A stretch of DNA of 64,000 nucleotides from assembly GCF_008831285.2 (NCBI RefSeq), contig NC_045140.1:3699528-3763527 (forward strand), given 5' to 3'. The position numbers were made by a program, and so were the translations under genes. This DNA is from Nymphaea colorata. Lineage: Eukaryota > Streptophyta > Magnoliopsida > Nymphaeales > Nymphaeaceae. Each line of letters opens with the position of its first letter. Within the stretch, counting starts at the first letter, position 1. Below the pieces are notes generated by a model. The model was not told the origin of the DNA. It made no database searches and saw nothing but the letters and a program-made list of their open reading frames with translations. Below, one piece after another: positions 39,321 to 50,330 of this stretch.

Positions 39321-39434
39321 CTGATCCGGCGAACTTCAGGAAGGGTTCGCTGCAGACGAGATGACGAAAGTACTCTGAATCCTACTCCGCACTCCGGCTC
39401 GCGTTCTAGGGTTTCTCTTCCCTCTCTTTTATAG
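39321..39434 (-). promoter_or_regulatory. eS7 core promoter and first leader exon: TATA box and telo-box
   Basis: On the minus strand TATAAAAG (39434-39427) is followed about a dozen bases later by AAACCCTAG (39414-39406). The latter is the telo-box typical of plant ribosomal-protein and translation genes. Transcription probably starts near 39400, giving a leader exon of about 80 nt up to 39321. The arrangement suggests co-regulation with other growth-linked translation genes. Confidence 0.8.
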
Positions 39435-39589
39435 GCGGACATATTAAATGACTAACTTACCCTTGAAATAGTATGATTTAGCGTGGGGATGTTGGTCATA
39501 ATGGTCCGCTCAAACACCCGGCTACGGTTCCTCAAGGTATCGGATCCAAATCCGATCCTACCGCTCTTCAACCCGAATGGAGAGGAGGG

Positions 39590-39864
39590 AGAACAACATC
39601 TCAAGCAAGCCGAGAACGAGTCGAGCCCGGGCTCGGCTTGGGCCCGACCCTTTTAAATTTAAAAATACATTTTTAAATATAAAATAATATATAAATATAA
39701 TTCATTGTAATAAAATAATATAAATATATATAAATTAACAAAAATTTAAAAAAACAATTATCGTCGAACTTATAGGGCCCACCCGAGTCCCTTTTTCCTG
39801 GGCCGGACCCGAGACGAGTTGGGTACCGGGTACCTAGTGGTAGCCGGCCCGATGCGCATCCTTA
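39590..39864. mobile_element. MITE with GC-rich ends, left boundary unclear
   Basis: The right end GGCCCGATGCGCATCCTTA, complement TAAGGATGCGCATCGGGCC, matches the end motif of the element at 43538-43827. The core is AT-rich (39650-39760), and GC-rich arms with GAGTCGAGCCCGGGCTCG lie to the left. No left target copy was found. Confidence 0.6.
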
Positions 39865-39881
39865 CTCCGTTCTTCACCAAC

Positions 39882-40373
39882 TTCTCAAGTAGGGCTGAAC
39901 ACGAGTCGAGTCGAGCTCGAGCTCGGTCAGCTCGAACTCGGCTCGACTAAGTAAGACACGAGCTCGAATATAGCTCAACTATCCTGACTCGAACTCGACT
40001 CGATAGTCACTTGTCGAGCTCGACTCGATTAAGCTCGATAAGCTCGTTTACAGTCATCCATACTTGTTGAGCTAGAGCTCGACTAAGGCTCGAATACGTG
40101 AGCTTGACTAAGGTTCGAATACGTGAGCTCGATTAAGGCTCGACTAAGGCTCAAACCGGTTTTTTTAAAACCGATATTTTAATGACGAGCTGAGTTGAGC
40201 TTTAACGAGTCCACTTGAGTGAACTCAAACTCGACTTGATTAGTTAAACGAGTCGGCTCGTGAACTCGAGCTCGACTCGTTTAACTAATGAAGCAACTCG
40301 AGCTCGCTTATGAGTCGAGCGTAAACGAGTCGAGCTCGAGTAGCTGGACTCGTTGTGCACCCCTATCCTCAAG
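39882..40373. mobile_element. 476-bp repeat element of the GAGCTCGA family, copy 1
   Basis: The element (39890-40365) starts TAGGGCTGAACACGAG and ends GTTGTGCACCCCTA, complement TAGGGGTGCACAAC. TTCTCAAG precedes it and TCCTCAAG follows, matching at 7 of 8 bases. The body is filled with variants of GAGCTCGACTCG and contains no coding sequence. The inverted ends and 8-bp target duplication fit a non-autonomous DNA element of hAT type. It lies 450 bp upstream of the eS7 TATA box. Confidence 0.82.
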
Positions 40374-43300
40374 CGGATTTAGGTGAACTTATTATTATTT
40401 TATTCATCTCAAACAATTTACCGTTACTCCCTTTTAACTTAAGGATAGAAAAAGTTTACCATTTAATGACACCCAAAAAATTAAACCATTTATTAGATTT
40501 TTGCTAACTCACCAAGCTCAAGTACTTTATGCCTCTTAGAGCGATCTCAAATGAGGGTGATGAAAGTTTAAAATGGGAGAAAATGTTAAGACTTGTCCTA
40601 ATGTAGTTTATGCCTTTTTTCACTTCTATCAGGAAAACATTTGGCATATTTGTAATTTGTGCATCAACAATTACATTTTCACTAATAAAAATTATATTAA
40701 AATAAAGGTTTTAAGTACTTCATAACTAAAAGTGGAAATAGTGTTTAATACATATGTCTCAAAGATGGATCGAGATAATTCATGAAACACTACAACATAC
40801 TCTTTCATAAACTTGTCCCAATCTTTGAAACAATGTCATAAAACATTGTGTCACTGAATATTCCTCTTGTTAGGAAATATCTGTATCTTTCTTCAATCAA
40901 GTCATTGGGTCCACAAATTTCACGTCAAATCTATCATTTCAATGCAAAATGCATGCAAGAGATAATCCTAACACTTTGAGATTTTTTTTTCATAAATTCC
41001 AATTTCATGTTGAAAGTTAGATGAAGAAATGCATGATGGCTTGAGATATATTGGCAATTTAAGTACCTACAATTGCTTTGAACTCTATATTCAATACAAC
41101 AAGAAGATTGGTTAATGATTACGAAGTTCAAACACTCCTCAAACTTTTGAAATACTAATTTCCATATAGTCAGATTCATGAGGAAGACCGTGATTTATAT
41201 GAAAGGCAAGATGTTCAATGTCACATTGATCATTTAGATTGTTTTTCATAACGTATTAATATACTAAATGATAGTGTTTCTTTCAAATGCTGGAGTTTGC
41301 ATCTCTCTCAGCAGCAGAACTTGAATTGTCCTTTGAAGTTTCACAGATATTGTACTTAAAATTTGGTAATCTTGTCGACGATGACTCTGTAATCGGCGAC
41401 TCATTCTATTATAGATTTTAAACGAAGCTTTATAGTTTTATCTGGAAGCAATTTTGTAACATTGTTAGAGACTTTGAAATTTTACCTTGTTACAACTTTG
41501 TATATGATATTGAACTTTAGTATTTATTTTATTTAAAGTAGGTGATCTTTTAGTTTCTATGGTTGCATATTGTGTGAGGGCTTAACAACCGATCACTAGG
41601 GCTATGGGCTGTAACGATGCACCCTTTAACTTAGGTACCACAACTAGTCAATTAAGAAATAAAGTCGACACCCACCGGAATCGAACTAGAAACCTGCCTC
41701 TTTACTGCCCCTAACCTAACTAGCTATGCAATGCAATGGACTTGACCAATGCTCGATAAATTCTAAGCCCAACAACAACCCAGCTGGACCTGACATGCCT
41801 TCCAACCTAGCTTGGTGCTAGCTCTACTTACAATAAAGCCATTATCTTGTGTCTTTATTTAAGTGACCATTTAAATCTTTTTGCCATTGATACTTGCTCT
41901 TAAGGTAACTATTTAAATCATTTAATGAATTTCTTTAGCTAGTTTGTTTAAAAACACATGGTTGTTTTGTTTTTACTCTTTATTGATGCTAGATGCATAT
42001 AAATACAATAAGACAACATCATTAACATATGAACAAAATGAAGAAATATTTACTTGGTTTTCATGTAAAAACTTATTTGATATGATGTTTGACTAAGTTA
42101 TGATAGAATAGCGGATATATGTTTTTCCTACTTTAATATTTTATCGTGAGGCATAATTGATATAGAGCCACTGTTTTCACAATACTATGGAACGATCATT
42201 CATCTTTAATTGACTTCAAAGTCACGATTTGTTTCTTATAATTTTATTCCTTATAATTAGTAAATTTTATCTCAACATCATTGAAATACTTTGAACAAAT
42301 TGTTAAACATTCTTCTGCAAAAACTTCTCTTGTGCACATAGGACATAAGCACAGAGAGATATTTGTTTATTACCTAATAGTGCTTGTATTATATATAATT
42401 GTACATCACAACATAATGATTTATATGTGTCATCAACGATTATTACATTCAATAAAATGCATCCATTAGTGTACTAGTCCTTCTGAAATTGCCTTTTCAA
42501 CCAAGTATATGAACAAATACATTATAATATAAAAGAGAAAAGGTGAGAAAAAAAATATAATTTTGTGACGTATGTGACTGATATCTTTGTATAAAGGTAT
42601 TTTTTAGCATAACCACTTGAAAATTATATATGAATTAATAAATATCATTCTACATCCTTCATTAATGATTTTTGTGGTGCCAGCCAAAAAAGTAGTGCAT
42701 TAAAATGACGATCTTACTCTTGAGTCATGTAACTCTATATTCTTTTAATTGAATACATCTTAAAATGTTCACAAGAAAAACATTACATAGATTTGATGCC
42801 CTGCTTGCTTGGGCTATCAAATCTTAGATTCACTTACTATTTTGCTTAACCTCTTTTTTTATATTTTTTATTGAATTATATATGTTTTTATAATTAATTA
42901 TATTTATATATTAAATTATATTAAAAATAGAGCAGTCGGGTAGCCAATGTTGTTAAATGCGATGAAGCGAAGCGAAACGTTGAACATATGAAATGAGGTG
43001 AAGGGACATGAAGCAACGCGAAGCATAAGCTTTGATCAAAATTGTAAAATCTATAATATGAAAGAGCATATTTAACTCGTGTTGATCATTGTTCATAGTT
43101 TATAAACAGTTCATAAACGCTTACCTAACACATTATACAACAAAAAAATCACATGAATTTAACCAAGTGAACATATAGACAATCAAAAGAAAAACAATAA
43201 AAGAAAATTAGAGGGATAAAGATTTTTTTTTTTTATAGCTGACTATTTAGACACACAATGACATCCAATGATGAAAACTAGAATCTCACAACCAGAGAAA

Positions 43301-43529
43301 AAGTAAGCTACATAAAAATAGAGAATGCCAAGAAAAGAAAAACTAATCTATTTAACTATATGTTAAAAAAATAAAAAGAAAATAAAAAAAAAGAGGCGAG
43401 AGTTGCTAGCCAATGAGCTAAAATAAGTGGATCTCAAATCAGCCTTCGACAGGGTTTAGACTTCTTGTTTTCTTTTTTTTTTTTGGTTGTTCCTTGAGTT
43501 TAATTCATATTTTCGTTTGATAATTTCAA
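40374..43529. other. AT-rich intergenic DNA
   Basis: No gene was supported over about 3.1 kb. At 42953 CAATGTTGTTAAATGCGATG resembles the left end of the eS7-intron element and is followed by GAAGCGAAGCG-type repeats, but no right end was found. It may be a truncated relative. Confidence 0.45.
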
Positions 43530-43835
43530 TTCATATGTAAGGCTAGGCATCGGGCTGAGCTATCGGCAGGTGCTCGGTACCCAGTTAGACTTGAGGGTAG
43601 GCCCACACCTAGAAACAAGGACACCGGGCCGTCTCATTAATTTATCAGACCAGCTTTGTTCGGCTCGATATGCCCAGGTGAGCTTGATATTTTTTAATGT
43701 TTATTTTATTGATTTTTATTTATTTTAAATTTAATCGGGTGGGGCTCGAACTCGAGCTTGGGTTTGAATGGTCGGACCGGCTCCTTATCAAGCCAGCCAG
43801 GCCAGTTCGGCCGGATGCCCAAGCTTATTCATATG
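43530..43835. mobile_element. 290-bp MITE with perfect 8-bp target duplication
   Basis: The element (43538-43827) starts TAAGGCTAGGCATCGGGC and ends GGCCGGATGCCCAAGCTTA, giving inverted ends TAAG-CTNGGCATCSGGC. TTCATATG flanks it on both sides (43530-43537 and 43828-43835). GC-rich arms surround an AT-rich middle without coding sequence. It defines the family to which the pieces at 32.7-33.0 and 39.6-39.9 kb appear to belong. Confidence 0.85.
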
Positions 43836-43896
43836 GCATTTATAAAAAAAAAAAAAAGTTGCAATAGCAGTTCCAATTTCATTCAACCCTGTTTCA

Positions 43897-44178
43897 TTTC
43901 ACCATAGATCCAGGTCTATGGTGATCGAAGATCCCTAAGATCTCAAATCTATGCATTTAAAGTCGGATCTCCCCTCAACTCGACCTTAAATCTATGGTTT
44001 TTAATGTGTAGTTTGTATTTAATAACCACGTTATAGTTTAAACTAAAGATCTTTCAAAACACATTTTAGGTTGTATTTGTTTCACCGTGGATCTTACATC
44101 TCTAAAATCTTAAATCCATGGATTTAATGTCGGACCTCACCCCCATCTGACCTTAAATCCATAGTTTTTAACATGTAG
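43897..44178. repeat. Degenerate direct duplication, about 183-bp spacing
   Basis: Two segments both begin TTTCACC(A/G)T(A/G)GATC and run through CGACCTTAAATC-type sequence to AACATGTAG-type ends, near 43897-44013 and 44079-44178. No function is apparent. Confidence 0.65.
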
Positions 44179-45090
44179 CATTAATTTAAGATGTCTGCTA
44201 TTGAGATCCTCAATTTGTTTAAACTATGAATCTCCTACAACTAGAGATTTGTAGTCCCTCCTCCTCTCCTTTGGAACTGCAAATCTACTATAAATCCACA
44301 ATTTGCTTCAACTATAGATTTCACCTAAACGATATCAACATGGGTCTTAGATCTTAGATCTAAGTCTGGCAAATATAACTTTACGGGGGCGTTTGGTTAG
44401 TCCAGATTTCAAATTCATGGATCTGATGTTGATGTAAAGTGACATGCTTCTATGATATGGCAAAAGATTTGTAGTAATGTTCATAATTTATGAAACTGAA
44501 AATCTTAAGTCACACCTACGACACATATTTTACCTTGTTACATTATAAAGAATATCTGATTTAAAATTGAAAAAGGAGGGAAGATATTTGATAGTTGGTG
44601 GTGAAATATTTTAGATTAAAAGCAATGTAACACACTTGAGGTTTTTACTAGTGGTGGAGTCGTTTGTGACACCTTAAACATTTAGTTTTTTATAAAAGAT
44701 TCCGAGAAATTTTAAAAGACTTATAAAAATAATTATTAAATAGTCCGTTGTTTTGGTTAGAAGCATACATTGGAACTCACACTCAAATTAACTTTATTTA
44801 AATATAAAAATTCCATTGATTTTTAAATAAATTGTTAGATATACATGCTAATTTAAGCTTAGAGTGTTCTTTAATTAGAAATTTGTACATCACCTAATTT
44901 TAGTTTTATAATTTAAGTGATAATTTAAAATATTTTCATGTGATTTAAAAATTAAATAAAGTGGCGCTACGTATGCGCACAAAAAAAACACTCGGACCGG
45001 AGAAAGAGTTTGTCCTCCCTTTATTAAAAATATGAAAACAAAAAAAAACAATTCGTAAACTCTAGAAGGTCCCGTCATGGCCAATCGCCG
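44179..45090. other. AT-rich intergenic DNA
   Basis: No gene or repeat boundary was recognised. The G+C content rises sharply at about 45090, where the SERF promoter begins. Confidence 0.45.
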
Positions 45091-45693
45091 CAATTATTAG
45101 GGGTGATTCAGTAATTTCAGGAGACCGGCACCGCCTTAATATATTCCACCTCATCCCCTCCCTCATTCGTCCGTCGTCAATCACGCGTGCCGTCGTAAGC
45201 GGGCCGTCGAGTTTCTTCCTTCCAGGTCTCTCCCTCTCTCTCGCTCTTTTGTTTCCTGAGGAGGGAAAAGAAATCATTTGCTCGATCGTAGGAGGAAGAT
45301 CATCATTGGCATACTTTCTGATCCGTTGGTGTGATGATCTTTGGAACCCTTTTGTTTTACTTTGGTCACGATCTTTTGGTTTGTTGCTGACAGGCGGAGT
45401 CGTCGTTTCTTCCTCCCGGCGACGATACCAGAATGACTCATATCCTTCATAAACTGAGAATGTTTTAAATGCCTTCTCCTTTTTAGTGTCTATTTGCCCG
45501 ATGGTATTTTGTGTCGGAGTTTCCTTCGGCGATCTTTTATTCAAAACTCCAATAATCCATGTTTTTCGTGTCTTTTTTGTGTGAATCTAATGCCGTTTTT
45601 GTGTCTCAAAACATGCCTTTGTTGATATTTTATCCCCTCTTTTTCTTCACTGTTGTTTATTGGTTTTGTGAATTGAGATGCGCTTTACCTTGA
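45091..45693 (+). promoter_or_regulatory. Promoter and 5' leader region of the SERF gene
   Basis: A TTAATATATTCC box near 45134 may serve as TATA box. It is followed by a pyrimidine- and GC-rich leader (45150-45260) typical of plant housekeeping genes. A donor-like GTAAGC lies near 45195 and acceptor-like AGs lie in 45660-45697, so an intron in the leader is likely, but its exact ends cannot be set. Confidence 0.5.
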
Positions 45694-46215
45694 CGAGATG
45701 GCCCACGGGGAAACCAGAGAGAGCGAGATCGGGAGAGGGCTCAGGCGAGGAACCCCAAGGGAAAGGGCAGGGATGATGGGTTGACTCCGGAACAGAGAAG
45801 GGAAAGGTAATCTTTTCCTTTCTCCTTTATCCCATTGTTGCTCTTGATCTCATCTGTTAATGGCTTTCTTCAATTGCTCATGTTTGCGGGAGCTGGTCCT
45901 GTGAACTGAGTTGTGCTTTTGAATCTTTGATTGGCCTCGTTCTTGTTATGTCTCTGCTTTGGGTTTTTAGGTTTTTGGAGTGAGTTGGTTTTTCGTTTTT
46001 TTCTGAGATGGTGATAATGGTTGGGGTGTGTTCGTTTTCTCTATTATTGATATACTTTATTTCGTTTGATTGATGCTTCTTTTTTGGTTGGTTCTGGCGT
46101 CCTGTCCTCCAGGGATGCCAAGGCGCTTCAGGAGAAGGCAGCGAAGAAAGCTGGGGGGGGAGAAGCAGCAGCATCCGGGAATGCGGGAGGCGGTAAGGGC
46201 ACTAACAAGAAGTAG
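45694..46215 (+). CDS. SERF/4F5-type small EDRK-rich protein, start unresolved
   Basis: Two coding exons are clear: up to 45806 and 46113-46215, joined by a GTAATC...TCCTCCAG intron of 306 bp that splits an arginine codon. The frame reads RGNQRERDRERAQARNPKGK, then GRDDGLTPEQRRERDAKALQ, then EKAAKKA and a glycine-alanine-rich tail ending GTNKK. About 68 residues match the whole of the plant 4F5/SERF family, which normally begins MTRGNQRERDRERA. SERF proteins are small, basic and disordered. In animals they influence protein aggregation; the plant role is poorly known. The start is odd. The nearest ATG (45698) is followed by GCCCACGGGG, which places it two bases out of frame with the conserved body, and the conserved frame meets a TGA at 45691-45693. 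Either an unseen upstream exon supplies the start, or there is a two-base indel (mutation or sequence error). Confidence 0.85.
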
Positions 46216-47040
46216 CATTCGTCACGAGGTTCGATTCGGTTATCAGGGTTCCTTGATCCTTTCTTTGTGACGTCGCCTCCTGTCAATTGTATGTTCGTCC
46301 AGTTGGATCTATCATGATGTAAAACCATTATACAAGTGCCGATAAAGAGAGAACGACTGTTTATTTGCGTCTGTACTTTGTTGTTCCCTGACCTGTTTAT
46401 GAATTCCAGGTTCTCCTTTCAATCGATGCAGTGTCCCTTTTCAATTTGGTTTTATGGTTCTTCTTGTCTTTGTTTGTTATGCGTGCTTAATTATATTTTC
46501 TTGGTCGAAAATTCCTTCTAAAGGTTTTTGGATTTTTTTTTTTTTGGGGTCTTACGATGGAGCAGCAGAGATATTCGTGTATCATTGTTTCATTGACGTT
46601 GGATGTGGTAAGTTGCCGTTAGGACACAAGAAAATTACAGTGTCGCGGTATACTAACATAGATATGGTAACAAGACGTCGGAAAATGCTGTTCTGCATCT
46701 TCTCTTTCTTTTGTTTCTTTTTCTTTTTTACTGGTTGATCTGTGGCATTTCTCTTTTGTTTCATATGTTCCTTTTTTCAATTTGAGGTGCCGTGGTTGGT
46801 CTATTGTGGAACTTATCATGATGCTTAACTACTCTGCCTACTGATAGCTAGATGCAAATGAGCATCAAGGATTGTACTCTAAATCTGAGTTGTGTTGGTG
46901 ATCGCTCATGTGAAATTTATTCTTGTTATGCATTAGTATGAGCAGTGATGCATTCAGTTTCCCAGCTCGTTCGCTTGTAAGGATTTTTCTTTTTCTTCCC
47001 TTTTTAAATTTTCAAAAAGCTAGGGGGTATCAATGTTCTA
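46216..47040 (+). other. Probable 3' UTR of the SERF gene and intergenic DNA
   Basis: The first one to two hundred bases after the stop probably form the SERF 3' UTR. Beyond that no gene is recognised. Confidence 0.45.
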
Positions 47041-47217
47041 GATGTCTTCCGCTCTTGGCCTAGTATCTTTTATCTCAAGAGAAACCTATTTTTCGTTGGA
47101 CTCAAGATCTTGCAGTCTAACTTCCATCTAGATGTCTTCCGCTCTTGGCGTGGTATCTTTTGTCTCAAGAGAAATCTATTTTTTGTTGGACTCAAGATCT
47201 TGCAGTTGAACTTCCAA
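47041..47217. repeat. Tandem duplication, 90-bp unit
   Basis: Two adjacent copies begin GATGTCTTCCGCTCTTGGC and share TTGGACTCAAGATCTTGCAG. The few differences indicate a recent event. Confidence 0.93.
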
Positions 47218-47271
47218 ATCTTAAACTCGAAGGTAATATACTGTCAGTTTAAATCAGTTTGGTTGAATTAG

Positions 47272-47364
<93 letters not shown>
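47272..47364. repeat. (CT)n(AT)n microsatellite
   Basis: A CT run of about 45 bp passes directly into an AT run of about 46 bp. Open frames through it on both strands are artefacts of the repeat. Confidence 0.95.
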
Positions 47365-47366
<2 letters not shown>

Positions 47367-48705
47367 GCTTTTTCCTGGTCTACTTTCTTGTATTCCGCGT
47401 CGCCCACTGTCATTCTGCATTCATTGTGGGTGGGAGGGACTATTGAAGCACTGTTCATACCTTGTTTGCTTTGCTTCTCTCCAGCTGTTGTTCTTATAAT
47501 CTAGCAACATTAATGGTTACCCGTCTCACTAATATGAGTCATGTTGCTGGCTGGGATGGCACTAATATGAGTCGTGTTGCTGCTTAGAATGGAATCATGT
47601 TCTCTAACCTTGTCTCTCCAAGTAACCTTGTTCATGTGCGATTATTCTTAAGGCCTGGTGCAACTTTATGACGTGCAACTTACAGGCGTTCTCCTGCCAC
47701 ATTAGGTCAAAAAGCACCAATAGACACTTATCTCACTAATATCAACTGCAGAATGATTGCCAATCTACATTAAACAGCCACCCGCTCAAACTTACACATC
47801 ATGGAGAACATCTCATCTTGACGGAAACTGTTCGTGCAGTAATTATGCATGACTGATGTTCTTGTAGACTGTTCAGCGAATGATATCCTATTTCATTCGT
47901 TTATTTTCTCATTTTATTCTGTTTTGTATTGGTCAAATTACAGATTGCGTTTCTGGGAGTTTGAGGGGCCGATTCTCCTGTTCCATCCAAAGAAATGATC
48001 GCATGTTCATTGATTGTTATTTTCCAATGCCCTCCTCTTAGGATTTACCCGGAAGAAACCTTTTCTTAACCTGGCTTGTACCGCACATGTTTTTTCTGAG
48101 GTAAACGGAACATGCCTTTATTGTCATGATATGAGAACTTTGACTTTCTCTAAGGTAACAGCTAGAAAGGTAGGTAGATATACGAATAAAGTGTCACTCA
48201 GTGTTCAATTGCACTTTTCTTGAAGAGTGGAATAGTGAGAGAGAGGGAGGCAATATACGAACAAAGGAATGGTTAGTATTCGAATGCCCTTTCTGTGAAG
48301 AACGGAATAAAGGAAAGGTGAAGGGAAAATGCTAAAAACAATGCGATGCGCTCTACGATAGAATCTCGATTGCTGCTTCTTTAACAGTAAACCTTGGTGA
48401 GTTACATCTGCATAACTAGATTGGTTGACACAGGTTGCCCACGTGCTTTCCTCGTGAATTCGGTTGAAAGTTTCAGCTACATTCTCTGTTTCCTTGATCT
48501 GTAATTAGGCAATTCAGGTGACACTACACCGGCGAATTTTCAACATGATACTGAAGGAAAAAAACGATATCGACCTTGACGCAGTTTTTAAGTCTGTTTT
48601 CTCTAGACGAACTTATATGTATATAGTACAAATTAAAGCGGCAGTTTTTGGCTATTGTTTCTTGATGCTAGGAACTAATTTTCTACGTCATTAACCTCTG
48701 ATCAT
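47365..48705. other. Intergenic DNA
   Basis: A small local repeat of CACTAATATGAGTC(A/G)TGTTGCTG lies near 47527-47585. Nothing else could be assigned. Confidence 0.4.
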
Positions 48706-48897
48706 GTGGCCTCATTGAGTGACTGGTTATTTCCGCTCTTTATTTTCATTCAGACCTCACAAGGCAATTTCGTTGCATTTGTTGCATATTCGATTTCTGT
48801 TCTGCAAAGGTTTGGAATTTCCATGGCGACTATATGCCTAATGTGTAAATATGAGATCGATTCATGCAATCACTTATTTGTGCAGTGTGTATCATAG
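48706..48897 (+). pseudogene. LINE reverse-transcriptase zinc-binding remnant
   Basis: The plus-strand reading near the end contains GISMATICLMCKYEIDSCNH followed by LFVQC. This fits the zf-RVT motif at the C-terminus of plant LINE polyproteins, with its C-x2-C...H-x4-C spacing. The frame stops right after the cysteine, and no reverse-transcriptase core is seen upstream. It is a short, dead fragment. Confidence 0.65.
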
Positions 48898-49083
48898 CGT
48901 TAGCAGCAACAAGATTTGTTGCTAAACAATAAAATGTTAAAGAGCTCTGTCCCTTGAAGATATTGTTCAAATGGTGGTGGAAGAATTTTGAGTATACAGT
49001 AGGGAAGAAGAGGAATAGGCTTAGTAGGGGCTCTAACCAACAATGTCAGTATTTATGAGCGCTATGTTTCCACCAACTAAACT
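48898..49083. other. Intergenic DNA
   Basis: Probable continuation of LINE-derived debris; nothing specific is readable. Confidence 0.35.
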
Positions 49084-50330
49084 CTAAGCCCTCCTGACAT
49101 GGAGGCCTAAATTACAAAAATCGAGGGGAGGGAACTCACTGCTCGAGTGAGTGGCTTCAGCCCCCTTCTTCCCCGCTTCTCTTGGGGCCCAGAGGTGAAA
49201 ACACCGTGTTGCAGAGCAGTTCAGATGCCAAGTGGGAAGACGGCATTTCACTGACATGCAGCGTAGGGTTGCCCAGCTGATCCAGAATGAAGAAGGCCAG
49301 CCTGCTGCTAGCATTAAGCAATGCAACAGCATTCTTGAGCAATCCAGGGTTACTGCAGAAGACCACCTTAACTAATTTCTAAAAGCATTTTATCAGCAAC
49401 CATTTCACTGCCGTGTTCCTGCCATTGTTATGATCTGCAGCCTTCTGGGACCAACTTGAAACATCATAGATATATGACCACCAGCAGCAGATGTAACTAA
49501 TGCAGCGGAACCAACATAACCAGATTTCCTGCAGCTGACGAATAGAATATAGATTTCATCACTGTCTGTCCAATGCCCAATGAATTTCTAACTCTCTCCA
49601 AACCTGCACCGCCTTCTTTTCTTCATTCTTCCGCTACAGTGACAGCAAACGCGCTTCATAATATGTCCAACAAAATACTTGCAGGGCTTCCCTGTTCAAG
49701 AATACAACTATTGCCCAACCACCAAATAAACGGAAACTGTAATATGATAACAATTCTTTCTGCATTTACCATATGCATAAATATGGATGACACTTTGGGA
49801 CAATGTTTCCCTCAATGCATCTAGCAAAAAATCTCAGGGGGGAAAAGGGTCGGATTCTCATCTTTGGAAGAAACCACTCCCCTTTCCGACCATTGATGAA
49901 CACCACGAAAGACACCGAGGTGTGACCAAAGTCATGACCTTGTTGATCCACCATTGGCGAAATCCAAGGTGAGAAAGAATAGCATAAAGAAGACCAAACT
50001 GTTGAATATACACCAGCAGGGGCCTGCAGGGTCTTCTGCTCATTCGCATTACATGTCGCATTGAAGTAATGCATCTAATGTTAGGCAGAGTGGACGAAGG
50101 AAGTTGAACTTGAGAACTCAGCAGATTCAAACAATATCAACCAGTGTAGGCCAAGGAAGACAGAGATACAATCTTTAAGCTTCATACCAAGCTTGCGAAG
50201 ATTCTGCTGTGTTAGCATAATATAGGAAACAACTGCAATGTAGCATCATAATAAGGTCTGGTTGAGCAAAAGCAAGACCGCTAGCGAGACCTCTAGCATT
50301 CTAACTTAGTATCTTCATGAGCATTTAGAT
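49084..50330 (-). other. Coding-like segments of unknown origin
   Basis: Several minus-strand stretches look more protein-like than their surroundings. Examples are VYIQQFGLLYAILSHLGFRQ (about 50040-49960), a piece with SGYVGSAALVTSAAGGHISM (about 49530-49460), and LLKNAVALLNASSRLAFFIL (about 49345-49280). They are separated by acceptor- and donor-like sites and by stops, and I recognise no family. It may be a decayed multi-exon gene, or chance in a region of higher G+C. Confidence 0.25.

Noticed and set aside
41640-41720. tRNA-like phrase near GGAATCGAACTAG
   Set aside because: A cloverleaf with acceptor stem and anticodon arm cannot be formed from the surrounding bases.
45062-45544. 160-codon open frame on the minus strand, opposite the SERF leader
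   Set aside because: Its length follows from the pyrimidine-rich leader read in reverse. It has no domain, and the plus-strand SERF gene explains the region.
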